Origin: Berberis thunbergii
Lineage: Eukaryota > Streptophyta > Magnoliopsida > Ranunculales > Berberidaceae
Reading direction: 5' to 3'
DNA length: 64,000 nucleotides
Assembly (NCBI GenBank): GCA_003290165.1
Contig: QNQO01001852.1
Location: 62,001 to 126,000 of the forward strand
The translations under genes and the position numbers were made by a program. The notes beneath the pieces are model-generated. The model made no database searches. It saw only the letters and a list, made by a program, of their open reading frames with translations, and was not told where the DNA came from. The first letter of the stretch is position 1. Each line of letters opens with the position of its first letter. This document shows positions 35,676-46,659 of the stretch, piece after piece.

Positions 35676-36395
35676 TTTCACAAACAGTAAGTTAATCTTG
35701 AACAAGAAGACAACCCAAACAACTAAACCGCCCGCTGCAAACTAGTTTACAACAACCACAAACCGAAACCCCAAGACTCAAATTACAAAACAGAACACTC
35801 AAAACCCTAACTTGAGCTGAAATTGACCAGTGAATTCCAAAACTATTGAGTAAAAAACCTACCTTGAGCTGACAAACAACAAGTAGAAATCAAAACCCAA
35901 GATCAGAAACCCTAACAGAGATAACTTTCAGATTCCAGATTCACAAACAAACAAACCCCAACACTCAAAACCCCAAATTGAGATGAAATGAACAGTAGAA
36001 ATAAAAACCCAGAACCAGAAAAACCTAAAGACCAAATCTTTCAGACTCCCAATTTGTTCTCTCGGTGGAGTCGACGATGGGGAGGGAGGAGCAACCAATT
36101 TTTTTCTCTTGATTTCTTCTCGGTTTTCTCTCGATTCTTCTTCTCTTTTCTCTTTTTCTCTTCTCGATTTTTTCTCTCGATTCTCTTGATTTCGGTATTC
36201 TTCTTCGATGGGGAGTATAAACCAAACCAATCTCTGAAATCGAAATTAGAAAAAAAAATTTGGCTGCTGAATTTTCCTCCCCGCCCAATTTTCATCATGC
36301 ACATGCCAGGCAGCCTCCCAGGCGCGTGCCAAGGAGCCTCCCAGGCAGCGACCCAGGCGCGCCTCCCAGGCCAGCTAGAATTTCTCTAAAATAAG

Positions 36396-36836
36396 TGAAA
36401 GAGAGAGCACCAAGGACCACAGAACATTATGTGAATGATACATATAAATCATGCTCGAGGAGCAAAACTGAGACTGGTATATGCTCTTTTAAGGGATGAG
36501 TAGATCATCGATCGTAGAGCAGAGATAGAGAAATTCAACCTTCTCATCAACCATTGCCACCAAACAAGTTAGTCCATCTAGAAGAAGGGAAGATAAATTA
36601 CTCAGTCAAGATTGAAATGAAGAAGATCGATTAGATTAGATTAGCTTCAACCCTTTTGAAGAAAGATCGTCGACCAACAGAAAGAACTACTATTTTTTTT
36701 TTTTTTTTTACATCTCTAATTAACAAGAAAAAAATGTATGAAGTAATCAGACAAACAATGAAAAACTAATAATAGAGAAACCACGGATCAAAAGCCGTAA
36801 AAATCTCTAAAACTACATGAAGAAGAACAAACACAA
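36396..36836. other. Spacer and 3' region of the GRAS gene
   Basis: Contains the probable 3' UTR of the minus-strand GRAS gene and a poly-T run (36692-36709). No other feature. Confidence 0.5.
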
Positions 36837-38243
36837 TCAAACAGGCACCCAAGCAGTAGCAAACACAACATTATGTCCCTTCCAAGTGAGAACAACATCA
36901 TCTTCTTCCTTCTTCAACCCCCAACCAGCTGCATGCTCATCCAACATGTTCTTCACTTCCGAAACCGCCTCTTCACTAAATTGAACACCTCGAAAGCCGG
37001 CATTTCTCATCCGTTGTACCCACCTACTTTTTGGTTCAAGTCTCTCAACTCTTTGTACACCTTCTTGAGCAATAACATTCTCAATTTTCCAACATATATC
37101 AGCTTCATACCATTGCCTTTGCTTGCTCTCTCGACGAAGAAAGGTGTCAACTGCATCATAGGGTATCCATAGGAAATTAAAAGCTGATCTCAATCTACAA
37201 ACCAAGTTATTTGATGTGAAGTCTGCGTCTTCATCTACCAAAACAACTATGTTTGGGTTTAGAGTTTGAAGTGATTTAAGAAACATGTTGCGCAGTGAAG
37301 AAGAAGATGGCGAAGAAGAAGACAAGTAAGAATTAGGGTTAGGGTTTATGTTACTAGGCATGATGACACCTAGGGTTTCTTCTGGAATGTTGTGAAGCAT
37401 CATGTGGCAGTTTATAACAAGAGCTTCACCTTCTGAACTGTCTGCAAAAACTAGCTTTTGTAACCTTATTTGTTCAATCAACGATAAAAACCCATCGGAA
37501 GAACTCGAAGGAATCACTCTAAATTCTAGCCCTATGTTGCGAGACCTAGCGAAATTCACCAACTTTGATCCCAACTCCTCATAGGACAGATCAAGCATGG
37601 GTGGAACATCTTCAGTTGCACCAGCCACAGTGAGTTTAATAAAGGGAGGGACTTCTGAACGATTGGCAATTGCATCAATGAGTGTTGGAATTTGCATGCA
37701 GTGCGTTGAGCTTAGATCGACTATATGAACGACCGAGTAACCTTCGATTGCTTCTAGGATAGCAGCATTAGCAGCAGAGAACCCGAAGCGATGCCATGGT
37801 GTAAGGTCAATGTAGCTGGCTAGCTCAATTACTGAGAACTTGTGTGTATGTATACTTAAGTTGGCATTCGCATTCTCATTAGCCATCGTTGTGAGCATCT
37901 TACAGCTACCGGTCTTAGCAGCACGCCCAATAAGAGCTCGGAGAAACCCTGAAGTGAGGCGTTGATTGGAGTCCCCATCCGGCAGTGCTATATTGTTCAA
38001 AACCCATAGTATTTGCTGGGCTAGAGTTGCATCATTCGTCTCAATCGCATTTGCACAATGGACTAGTAGCTGTTCCATGCAATTCGCATCACCGAAACCC
38101 CATAGAGATTTCGATGTAGGAAATCCCGGCCACGGTTGCGTTTGATGTAGTAGTGGGGTTTTGTTCATGGTTAGATTTGAGCATGGGGTGAAGTTGTTTT
38201 GGTGCAAAGGATGAAGGTGTGTTGTTTCAGTGAATTGCATCAT
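36837..38243 (-). CDS. SCL32: GRAS transcription factor, SCARECROW-LIKE 32 type
   Basis: A single intronless frame of 468 residues, as usual for GRAS genes. The start is the first ATG at 38243 (the in-frame GTG two codons upstream is not a plant start); a Met at about residue 26 is an alternative. After a short variable N-terminus the first leucine-rich repeat begins near residue 57 (CMEQLLVHCANAIETNDATLAQQ). The VHIID motif appears as VHIVD at about 172-176. The PFYRE-like region follows and the C-terminal SAW region ends with RWVQRMRNAGFRGVQF and VVFATAWVPV. A Ser-rich insert (SSSSPSSSS) sits in the second half. No DELLA motif is present. SCL32 proteins are nuclear transcriptional regulators; targets are not deducible here. 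Confidence 0.92.
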   Translation of the reverse strand: MMQFTETTHLHPLHQNNFTPCSNLTMNKTPLLHQTQPWPGFPTSKSLWGFGDANCMEQLLVHCANAIETNDATLAQQILWVLNNIALPDGDSNQRLTSGFLRALIGRAAKTGSCKMLTTMANENANANLSIHTHKFSVIELASYIDLTPWHRFGFSAANAAILEAIEGYSVVHIVDLSSTHCMQIPTLIDAIANRSEVPPFIKLTVAGATEDVPPMLDLSYEELGSKLVNFARSRNIGLEFRVIPSSSSDGFLSLIEQIRLQKLVFADSSEGEALVINCHMMLHNIPEETLGVIMPSNINPNPNSYLSSSSPSSSSLRNMFLKSLQTLNPNIVVLVDEDADFTSNNLVCRLRSAFNFLWIPYDAVDTFLRRESKQRQWYEADICWKIENVIAQEGVQRVERLEPKSRWVQRMRNAGFRGVQFSEEAVSEVKNMLDEHAAGWGLKKEEDDVVLTWKGHNVVFATAWVPV

Positions 38244-38681
38244 AAACACTTATTGATACAAAGATAGTTATGTGTATGTCTAGGCAAAAGAGAATGGAGA
38301 AGAATTCAGAAAAACAAAGCTGAGGAAGAAAGAGACCAGACTGGGAATACTAGTACCATTGGGTAGAGTGATTTGATTTTGATCAGTGTAAAATAGGTTA
38401 AACTTTGCAACTGAATCAAGAAAATAGACAATTCAGCTTTTGGAGAATTTTGAAGTGCAAACCAAAACACTTGGCCCCCCCAAAAAAAAAAAGTAAGTAT
38501 GAAATCAAATTAGGCAAAAAAGAGGTAACCCCAGACCCTGTAAAGGATGATTTGTATCAGCCTATTCAGAGTTACAGATTTTTTATTTTTATTTTTTTGC
38601 TTTTTTTTTCTTTCAGAGTGTGCATAAAGCAGTAGAATGAACTTTTTAATGGCTGAAAAGGGGGTGTTTAGATTGATATAG

Positions 38682-38752
38682 AAAGAGAGGAGGAGAAGAA
38701 GAAGAAGAAGAAGAAAAGGAGAGGGAGAGATAGAGATAGAGATAAAAGGAGA
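38682..38752. repeat. GAA/GAGATA microsatellite upstream of SCL32
   Basis: A GAAGAAGAAG run followed by GAGATAGAGATA repeats; it is CT-rich on the SCL32 sense strand, about 450 bases before its start codon. Confidence 0.7.
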
Positions 38753-39224
38753 AGAGATTCTGTAGGTTTTTTGGGGGCATGTGAAGTGGCCGGCCAGGGA
38801 GTTGTCTTTATGTGTAAGTTGGGATTTTGGCATGTTGTAATGGTTTAAGAGGAGAGGGTGGAAGAGGAAGGAGTTTGGTTTTGCTTTGGCTCAGCTCACT
38901 CACGGGTCATATCATCGACAAATCATTTTTGCAGAATATGATGATTTGGAGACCACATTCGATTATGCGAGAATATGTGAGAAGATCACATTATTTGAAG
39001 AACCAAAATACGTGTAACTGACTCTGAGAATTTCGAGAATCAACTTAATGATGATGTCCTATATATATTCTTGATTTTTTTTTTTTGTATGAAAATGGAT
39101 GATATATGGTGGACTCTATGAAATTATACTCTTGGTTGATGAGTATGCATTATTTGTTGTGGACTTTATTACTGATAATGTGGTGGAGTATAAACTATAA
39201 AGACTTTTGATGAGATGATTATGA

Positions 39225-39391
39225 AGAAAGCGAGTTGGGTTTTTTAAGGATCTCACAACCTATCAATAAGGTGCGACCTACATGTCAACAACCATAAGAA
39301 AGAAACCATGCCGCAGGTGGGTCTCGAACCTAGAATGTGGGGGAGAAATCCACACAGCCTTAACCACTAGACCATAACACCATTGGCTAAT
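39225..39391 (-). repeat. Nearly complete tRNA-derived SINE
   Basis: On the minus strand it begins with a tRNA-like head: A box-like TGGTCTAGTGGTTAAGG and a perfect B box GGTTCGAGACC, about 35 bases apart. The body then ends in AACCCAACTCGC. Copies at 6638-6775 and 26686-26765 share the body, which establishes a SINE family. No acceptor stem can form, so it is not a tRNA gene. Confidence 0.75.
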
Positions 39392-40639
39392 TGATACATG
39401 GTGAAGAATTTGGCTGCTGCTGTAGGGTCCTAAATGTATCTCATTTTCTCTTTATCGGGGACAAAATATACTCCACCACTTAACCAGATATTCATCCAAA
39501 AAAAAAAAACAAATTGAGTATATTGCTTCTCTTGAAATAGTTGTAGAGGAGTGATCGATCCACTCTAGTTTCTGGTTCCACATACATCTTCATCAGATGG
39601 CGATCTTGGACGATTGGATGAGCCCCCATTTTTACATGCCTAACCCTATTAGATCCTCATCAGTTCAAATACAGAAAAACTTGTGACGAATAATATCACG
39701 AGTCCAGTATTATGTTTTAGTGTTCATAAAAAATCTTACTTGCCTTTCAAATGGTTATGAAGACACATTGACTAACACTAGTGATCACATAAACAGTAAC
39801 AATCAGCCAGACTAAAACATTCCAAAAATTGAGCTATTAACATTCTGTAAGACATGACTAGACTAACTCTGCTGCATATATCTCATCTACCACTAGTTCT
39901 GGATATCAGAGAAGAATAGAATTATTACAAAAGGTAATTGATATTCATGTGAAGGGGTCCGTGTCTATATTCCTCCCATGGTGCCTTTTGTCCCCACTGG
40001 TGATATATGCTCCTCCCTCTCCTTTGTAGCCTGACCTTTCTATCCAGATTTCAAATAGACCACTCAACAATGCCACCAAAGCAATACAAAAAGGACCTCC
40101 TCACCACCCTTTCTTCCCCTCCTCTACCCTCCCTTCAACTCCAAAGTACTTGCACCATGTATACATTCTTGGTTAGCATTGGTTAGCTACTTGTATTCTC
40201 CCATGCATTTCACATGTTTACATCCTCCAAACTTAGGTCCCCATGTATATATACTGTGTTACCCATAGTACATGAAATGCACATGAGTTGATAGTGAAAT
40301 AACCATCAACTGTCGATACGAATCCAAAACGATATATATATCAATTTGTTCATTGGACAATGTATGGATATACTTTTGTTTTTAACCCAATATGTAGCTT
40401 TCATCCATTGCAAATGGATACATTTGTGTTATTTAGTATGTTATGACAACTTTATTTCACTATTCTTATGTGATTTTTGTTGTTGTTATAAGGGCTTTAT
40501 TCAGAAAATTAGAAGTTTTTCTCATCATCCTTTTTTGCGCGCGCACTTGGTACTTGCACTACAACACTCATTATGACCAAATCAGTTGTTTCAAGTTACA
40601 TGTATATCCTTTGAAGCTAAAATTTCTGTTTTTATACAG

Positions 40640-40742
40640 GAATGCCTCACTTGAGGAATTGGCATATTCATTCTTGACATTCCGAAATGAGATATCAGCA
40701 AAATTTTCAGAAGAAAGAGAGGTTGAGCAAAACATTCAAAAG
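40640..40742 (+). other. Isolated exon-like sequence
   Basis: An open stretch reading NASLEELAYSFLTFRNEIS and continuing to EEREVEQNIQK is bounded by TTTTTATACAG on the left and AAAAG/GTCAGC on the right, matching acceptor and donor signals. The charged, helical composition looks like real protein. No partner exon or family was recognised, so it may be a stranded exon of a lost gene or chance. Confidence 0.25.
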
Positions 40743-40884
40743 GTCAGCCATTAATATTTATCAGAATGTCAAATTTGAAACTTTTGAACCAAAATGATAT
40801 AAAGACACTTTATACACCTCATTATTTATGTATTTTCTTTTTTTTTGGAAAGTATTTATGTATTTTCAAATTTGATTTCAAGGA

Positions 40885-40990
40885 CAAACAGGTTTTTTTT
40901 TAGCTCTGAATCATAATATGCCGTGGTAGGGTTCGAACCAAACTAGTGGTTTATGGTGATCTAGATATGCTCAGTCATTCCAGCTTGGTC
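40885..40990 (-). repeat. SINE-like tRNA-derived repeat
   Basis: The minus strand carries a tRNA-like B box (GGTTCGAACCC) and, upstream of it, TGACTGAGCATATCTAGATCACC as a possible diverged A-box region, with a poly-T run (tail) at about 40892-40900 on the plus strand. Confidence 0.45.
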
Positions 40991-42479
40991 AGATAACTTT
41001 TTGATGTTCTTTGTGATTCAGATTTGAAATTCTAATCAATGTAACTCCCCTGGGAAACGAAGATCTAGATAATTTTTTGATTTGTAAGAAGAAAATAATT
41101 TAAAAACAACCCTAGTTTTCAAGTATGAAATCAAGATCTCAAAAAGGTGCATAAGTTGAAGCATGCATGTTGTTTCTTTCATGGTCCCTATGTACTAACA
41201 TTTCTCGATTCAAATTAAAAACACACTTACATGTAAAGCTGACTCCCTTTCGATTATTCAACTAGCTATAGCATAAACAACACATTATACAACATGATTT
41301 TTAAGGTTTTGAGCACCCAAGAAGAAGAGTATAAGAAGAATCTGATGGGAAGCATATAAGGAAAATCGAGTAAGTCAAGCCTTGATGTTTAAAAACTCCC
41401 TAATGAGAATTTTTAGGAGGATTCCTAAGAATTAGAAACCAAGGACTAGAAGACACTGTGCACAAAAGTTGAACAGTTCAATAGCAAGCTTGTTTTGGAG
41501 TTTTTCACAAAAGAATTCTCTTACATCAATGGTGTTTTGTTTTGGTTTAATTTGTTTTGATTCAAAGACACCATAAGAAACAATTCTCCAAGCTTGAAAG
41601 TAAGGAATGTTAGTATGTGTTACCATGTGCTCAGATACCCCTCTTATCTTAGGGAGAATTGAATTGTAAATCAAGCACACAAACTTAGGTTAATTATCGA
41701 ATTTAAAACACGGATGATCTTACCCCAATGCATGATGAATCCAATGGTATACGACATAATAAAATCTCGTAATTCGAGCACATTCCCTTTTACATGAATT
41801 TCGACTAAGTTTGTTTATAATCCATACGTATTTAGTTATTAATACAGCTCAAACATTGTTAAAGAGCGGGTATAGTATCCATGATATAAGACGGATTACA
41901 TAAACTAATCTAACTGGTGTTGCATTTGATTAGAGTTAGTTGAGCAATTTAATGCCTTAATTAGCTCAAAAATAGTTTTTCAGTGTTATTGAATTCTAAG
42001 ATGAATTATTTGAATATAATTTGCAGCGTACATACTGTCTATTCCATTTTTTATATCGACAAGTCTCTAATGAGAGCATTGAATGGTTGGCGATCACCAT
42101 CATTTTATAGAGCTGAGTTAATTATATGCAGAGTTCATTTGCCTCACGAAATGTTAATTTGAATCTTTGAAATAGCAAGCATTGACGAGAGCAACCCAAA
42201 AAAAAAAAAAAAAACCCCGAAAAGCCTTAAAGGAGAGGATGGAAATTAACTTTCACTCTACAAGTGACGCAAGGATGAAATTATCCGTGAGTTTTGGTTA
42301 TGTTCCAATCCAAGTTGGATCGTGTAGTGAGAAATCAATCAAATCTCTCCGAGCATTGTAACGAGATTTCTTGACCTCCATTGGAATTGACATGGTGTTG
42401 GAGCAGCTTGCATGAAAATGAAGAATTGGCGAAAGGAAATCATTTCATGAGGAGGAAAACATTCATTCCGGAGAAAGTT

Positions 42480-44773
42480 GTGCAAGAAAGATTAACAGGA
42501 CCAACTTGGTGTGAGCCATAAGGAATTAGACGTGCTAATTATATCTTTTAAATGAGATATTGTAAAGAAATTATCAAATTGATAATTGCTCAAAGCTTTA
42601 GTAAACAAATCTGTCAGCTGATGTAGTATTCCAACATGCTCAGTTTGAATAGTATCCTCTTGTATTTTCTCTCTAATCAAATGGCAATCAATCTCGATAT
42701 GCTTCGTTCGATCATGAAAAATCATATTAGATGTAATATGAAGTGCAACCTTGTTATTTCAAAACAAGAGATCGAGTTGTCTCAGGATGATTAATGTGCA
42801 AATCATTAAGAATGTACCTCAACCAGGTTAACTCATAGCATGTGGAAGTCATGGCCTTATATTCTGGTTCAGTTGTAGATCTTGCCACTGTAGTTTGTTT
42901 CTTAGTTTTCCAAGAAATTGGTGAATCGCCAAGCATGACACAATAACCTATAATGGATTTCCTAGTATCTCTACATCTAGCCCAATCTGCATCACAATAA
43001 GTTTTCAACTGTAGTGAGCTGGTGGAAGAGAAAAAAATACTTTGTCCTAATAAAGCCTTGATATACCTCAAAACCTTGTGTGCAGCATCCAAATATGGTA
43101 TTTTGGGTTTGTCCATAAACTGACTTAGAACATGTACAGAATAAACCAAATTTGGTCTCTTGATGGTTAAGTATATCAACCTTTTATCAAGCCTACGGTA
43201 CGTTGCTAGATTTGGTAGTAGATCTCCATCATCCTGTATGAGCACCAAGTTTGATCCATAGGATAACGTGAAGGTTTTGCTCCAAGATACCATGTGTCCT
43301 CCAATATTTCAAGTGCATATTTTCGTTGAGATAAAACACTCTCTTTGGATGACCTCACGACTTCAATGCTAAGGAAATATTTCAATTTTCCTAAATCTTT
43401 GAGCTTGAACTTTGCAGCCAAAAATTGATTTGTTTATTTAATGTATTAGAGATCATTATCTGTCAATATTACATCATCAACGTATACGAGAATTGCAGTA
43501 AAGTTGTTACCCTTGGATCGGACGAATAATGAGTAATCAACCTTAGACTGATTGTAGCCTGTTAATATGATAGTAGAGGATAACTTAAGGAATCATTGTC
43601 TCGATGCTTGCTTGAGTCCATATGAGAACTTGTTCAACTTGCATACTCGAGTCAACCCCTTTCGGCTGAATCCAGAAGGAAGACTCATGTACACATCCTA
43701 AAAAAGATCACCATAATAAAAATCATTGTTGACATCAAATTGACATAAAAACCAACCCTGTGTGGCTGCAAGAGCAAGGAGAAAACGAACAATAGTCAAT
43801 TTAGTAACAGGAGCAAAGGTTTTTTTGTAATTAATACCTTCAACTTTATTGTATCCTTTAGCCACAAGATGGATTTTGTAGCGCTCAACACTACCATCTG
43901 GATTATGTTTGATCTTATAGACCCATTTACAACCAACCGGATGTTTGCTGGGAGAAAGAGGTTGTAAAGTTCAAGTATTATTGGTTTCTAGAGGATCAAT
44001 CTCACTTCTCATGACTTGACACTACTTTGGATCCTGCATAGTCTACATAAAAGGTCATAGGAAAGAAAATCAGAAAGGGGGTAAACAATACCTATAAAAG
44101 GCCCAACGTTCGAAGTAGATGAGTGAGACGATCGGGAAGGCAATTGAGCATCAAGATAATATTGTTGAAGATAAGATGGTTCACGGGTGGAACGAGTAAA
44201 GGTGCGAGGTGGGAAAGGGGGTCTTTTAAGGGTGGAACAGGGGCAAGGCCTCTTAGGGTTGGGGTTCCATGGTTTACGACCGATCAGTGACGAAGGATCG
44301 GATTGGGAAATCGATCAGTGGGAGTGATCCGACTAGTCAGATAAAAACACCCTTGGAGGATCAAAAAAACGAGCATGGGTGACTAGTCGGGGAAGTGTGT
44401 CGGATCGATCAGCGAAGTGATTGTGGATTTTGTCATAAAAATAAGGAAAAGTCTCTTCATGAAAGATGACGTCACGAGAAACATTGACCTTTTTGTGGAT
44501 GAGATCATAGTCTTTGTATCCTTTTTGCCCGTAAGGGTATTCAAGAAAGATACATTGAATAAAACGAGCATCAAATTTGCTAGGATGTTGAGCGTGTGTG
44601 GAAGGGAAACATAGACAACCAAATACTCGAAGGTGAGAGCAGGTGGGTGGTTTGTTATAGAGAAGTTCAAAAGGTATTTTGCCCTTAATAACAGAGGACA
44701 GTGTGTGATTAATGAGATAGGCAGCGGTGAGAATTGTTTATCCCCAAAAATGTTTAATAACCGATTTATGGGC
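42480..44773 (-). mobile_element. Degenerate Ty1/Copia retrotransposon, 5' part missing
   Basis: Read on the minus strand it gives, in order: the end of the integrase (HFWG at about 44745, then LTAAYLIN and [11 protein letters not shown] in shifting frames), the reverse transcriptase with the catalytic YVDD at about 43470-43490, KFKLKDLGKLKYFLSIEV, and the RNase H domain (LIYLTIKRPNLVYSVHVLSQ; YCDADWARCRDTRKSIIGYC; ISWKTKKQTTVARSTTEPEY) with the C-terminal Copia ending LTDLFTKAL. Stops and frameshifts split it into several frames. No LTR could be paired, and gag and the front of integrase are absent on the far side of 44773, where sequence switches to a hAT-like element. It is a dead copy. 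Confidence 0.85.
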
Positions 44774-44941
44774 CGGTTTCAGGCCGGTCTCGGTCCTAAG
44801 AGCAAAAAAATGCTTCTACAGTATAAAAATATATATATATACTGGAACCATACAACAAAATTAAAAAATTACAAAAAAATTATATCAAAAATTATAGCAT
44901 ACAAACAAAATTATATCAAAAAATTACATAAAAAATACAAC

Positions 44942-45172
44942 AAATTACAAGATCTAATCTTTCAAGATCAGATCGAGATCTAGATCCGATCAGATCTAGA
45001 TCTAGATCCGATCAGATCTAGATCTAGATCGAGATCAAGATCAAGATCAAGATCCAGATCATATCAGATCGAGATCGAGATCCAGATCGTGTTCCGATCG
45101 AGACCAAGATCAGATCCGATCGAGATCGATATCAATGTCAATATCAGATCGAGATCAATATCAATATCATAT
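44942..45172. repeat. Dense AGATCG/AGATCT (GATC) array
   Basis: A 230-bp stretch built almost wholly of 6-base words AGATCx, such as AGATCTAGATCTAGATCC and GATCAAGATCAAGATC, with dozens of GATC sites. It lies inside the hAT-like element and is not coding, although it keeps an open frame by composition. Confidence 0.85.
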
Positions 45173-45472
45173 CCGAGAAGATCTCTTCGCCTCCGCTGTG
45201 AGAAGATCAAAAAATCAGAAGATATCTCCGCCTCCGCTGTGAGAAGAGCAGATCCGAGAAGATTTGAGAATATCAGATCAAGATCTCTTCGCCTCCGCTG
45301 TGAGAAGAGGCGTTTGCGGCTTCGCCTCCGCAGTGAGAAGGGAGGGGAGAGGGAGGCGGCCTCAGATCGGCCTCCGCCTCCGCTGTGAGAAGAGAGGGGA
45401 GAGGGAGAGGGAAGCGGCCTCCGCGGCTTCGCTGTGAGAAGAGAGGGGAGAGGGAGGCGTCCTCGCTGGTTT
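45173..45472. repeat. CGCCTCCGCTGTGAGAAG tandem-like repeats
   Basis: The phrase CGCCTCCGCTGTGAGAAGA recurs at least six times with GA-rich spacers (GAGGGGAGAGGGAGG). The long open frames here follow from repeat periodicity and are not genes. Confidence 0.75.
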
Positions 45473-46129
45473 CCTCTATGAATTTTTCGAAGTTGAGGGA
45501 GTTTGAAGGGAGAGATAATTATTTAAGTGAAGGAGTCGGGTCGGGCCGATTACTCGACAGGCTTCAGAAATAGAAATCAAGGCCCGGACCAGAAACTTCG
45601 GACCAGGCCGGGCTTTTACAACCGAATTTTTTTAAATAATTAAAACCGATCCGAACAGACCTAATCGGTTCGGGTTTTCGGTCCTAAATGCCCACCCCTA
45701 ATTTATACTGTCATCTAGAGAGTGGGTTGGATTTATCATCTACAATTATCAGGTCAAGTCTATTCCCCAAACCAAATGAAAATTATGCCATTCCTACTTC
45801 CTTGGCCTGACAAACTGGTTAAAGCATTTTCAGTGGGGAGCTCAACATCAAGCTCAAAAGTTTGTAGTATGGATATGCGGTTAAAGAGTTGGTGCACTCC
45901 AATAAGCCGCTAAAAAAACTACACACATGATTATATTATGCAGGCAAATCGTTTTGTAATAGCCACTAGAGCTAAGCTCAAAACTATTTGGATTGTCTTT
46001 TATGTATGGCAACGACTACTCCACACCACCATATATGTTATCTCACACCATTACACCCTCTCACACCACATGTTTTATTTCTCACACCACCATTGTTCTC
46101 CCGCAACACCAATATAAGCAAGCATCCAC

Positions 46130-46320
46130 TTTCTCCCCCCATTCAAAATCAAATTCTTCTCCCCCATTCAAAATTGTATTTTTCTTCTCTTCCCTGATCA
46201 AATCTTCCCCCATTAGATTGGTTTGATTGCTCTCCCCCTTCTCTTGACGCTCCATTATCTCTCCCATTCGATGGTTTGATTGCTTCATCACTCTCTCCCC
46301 CATTCGATTGGTGGGGATGA
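46130..46320. repeat. TCTCCCCCATTCGATTGG-type degenerate repeats
   Basis: At least five copies of a phrase like TCTCCCCCATTCRAWTKG occur within 190 bases. On the minus strand it gives Gly/Glu-rich open frames that are compositional. Confidence 0.6.
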
Positions 46321-46544
46321 TCGAGATGATAGAGGTCAAAAACGACCCATGACGGTGTCTCACTAAAGGGCGAGAGCAGAAAATGGCAAAGAACAGGCGG
46401 AAAGAACGAAAACAAAAAAGACCGTAACTTGCTCATTTCAAATATAAGGTTAAACTCAGAAGAAGAAAAAAAATTAAACAAATATAAGGTTAAACTTCAT
46501 AAAATTTTCAGCAAAAAATTTACTGTTCGCTAGGAACAATGCAA

Positions 46545-46627
46545 GGTTTTATCATTTCCTCGCCTAGATCAATGCGAGGCTTTGGAAAAATCTCGCAATG
46601 TTACAAGCGAGGAAATGACAAAACCTC
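46545..46627. repeat. Short inverted repeat (hairpin)
   Basis: GGTTTTATCATTTCCTCGC at about 46545 pairs with GCGAGGAAATGACAAAACC at about 46609, with one mismatch and a roughly 45-base loop that itself contains ATGCGAGGCTTTG. It resembles a short foldback; no target duplication was found. Confidence 0.55.
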
Positions 46628-46659
46628 GCCTGGGGAAATGCGAAGGTGAGAAACATTTT

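Larger units (their letters stand above)
32346..36386. mobile_element. Mutator-like element (Pack-MULE) with 1.35-kb inverted arms
   Basis: The 4041-bp element is flanked by the perfect 9-bp duplication TAAAATAAG (32337-32345 and 36387-36395). It consists of two inverted arms, 32346-33692 and 35043-36386, that differ at only a handful of places by eye (single substitutions, a short indel in the GA-rich stretch, one T-run length), and a central loop of about 1350 bp. The outermost bases GAGAAATTCTAGCTGGCC match the end of the short Mutator MITEs in this window (GGGAAATTCTAAATGGC). No transposase is present. The arms contain the leader and first about 210 codons of a C2-domain protein gene, so the captured host sequence lies inside the terminal repeats. 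Known MULEs commonly have long terminal inverted repeats and can capture genes. Confidence 0.93.
38244..42479. other. SCL32 promoter region and long intergenic stretch
   Basis: The first few hundred bases are the SCL32 promoter and leader. The rest has no supported gene. It contains a GA microsatellite, two SINEs, one isolated exon-like sequence (40640-40742) and AT-rich DNA. Confidence 0.45.
44774..45700. mobile_element. hAT-like element with one recognisable end
   Basis: The right end, inverted, reads TAGGGGTGGGCATTTAGGACCG, the same TIR start as 21547-22432 and 53230-54965, and the adjacent DNA has the CCGAACCGATT-type subterminal words of those elements. The left side begins near 44774 with GGCCGGTTTCAGGCCGG inside Copia integrase sequence, but a matching TIR is not present. 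The octamers ATTTATGG (44764-44771) and ATTTATAC (45701-45708) agree at 6 of 8. The interior is mostly simple repeats. Confidence 0.5.

Noticed and set aside
39225..39391. Candidate tRNA gene (good A and B boxes on the minus strand)
   Set aside because: No acceptor stem or anticodon arm can be folded, and body sequence is shared with other SINE copies.
45089..45573. Open frames rich in Arg and Ser
   Set aside because: Generated by GATC and CGCCTCCGCTGTGAGAAG repeats with a six- or three-base period.
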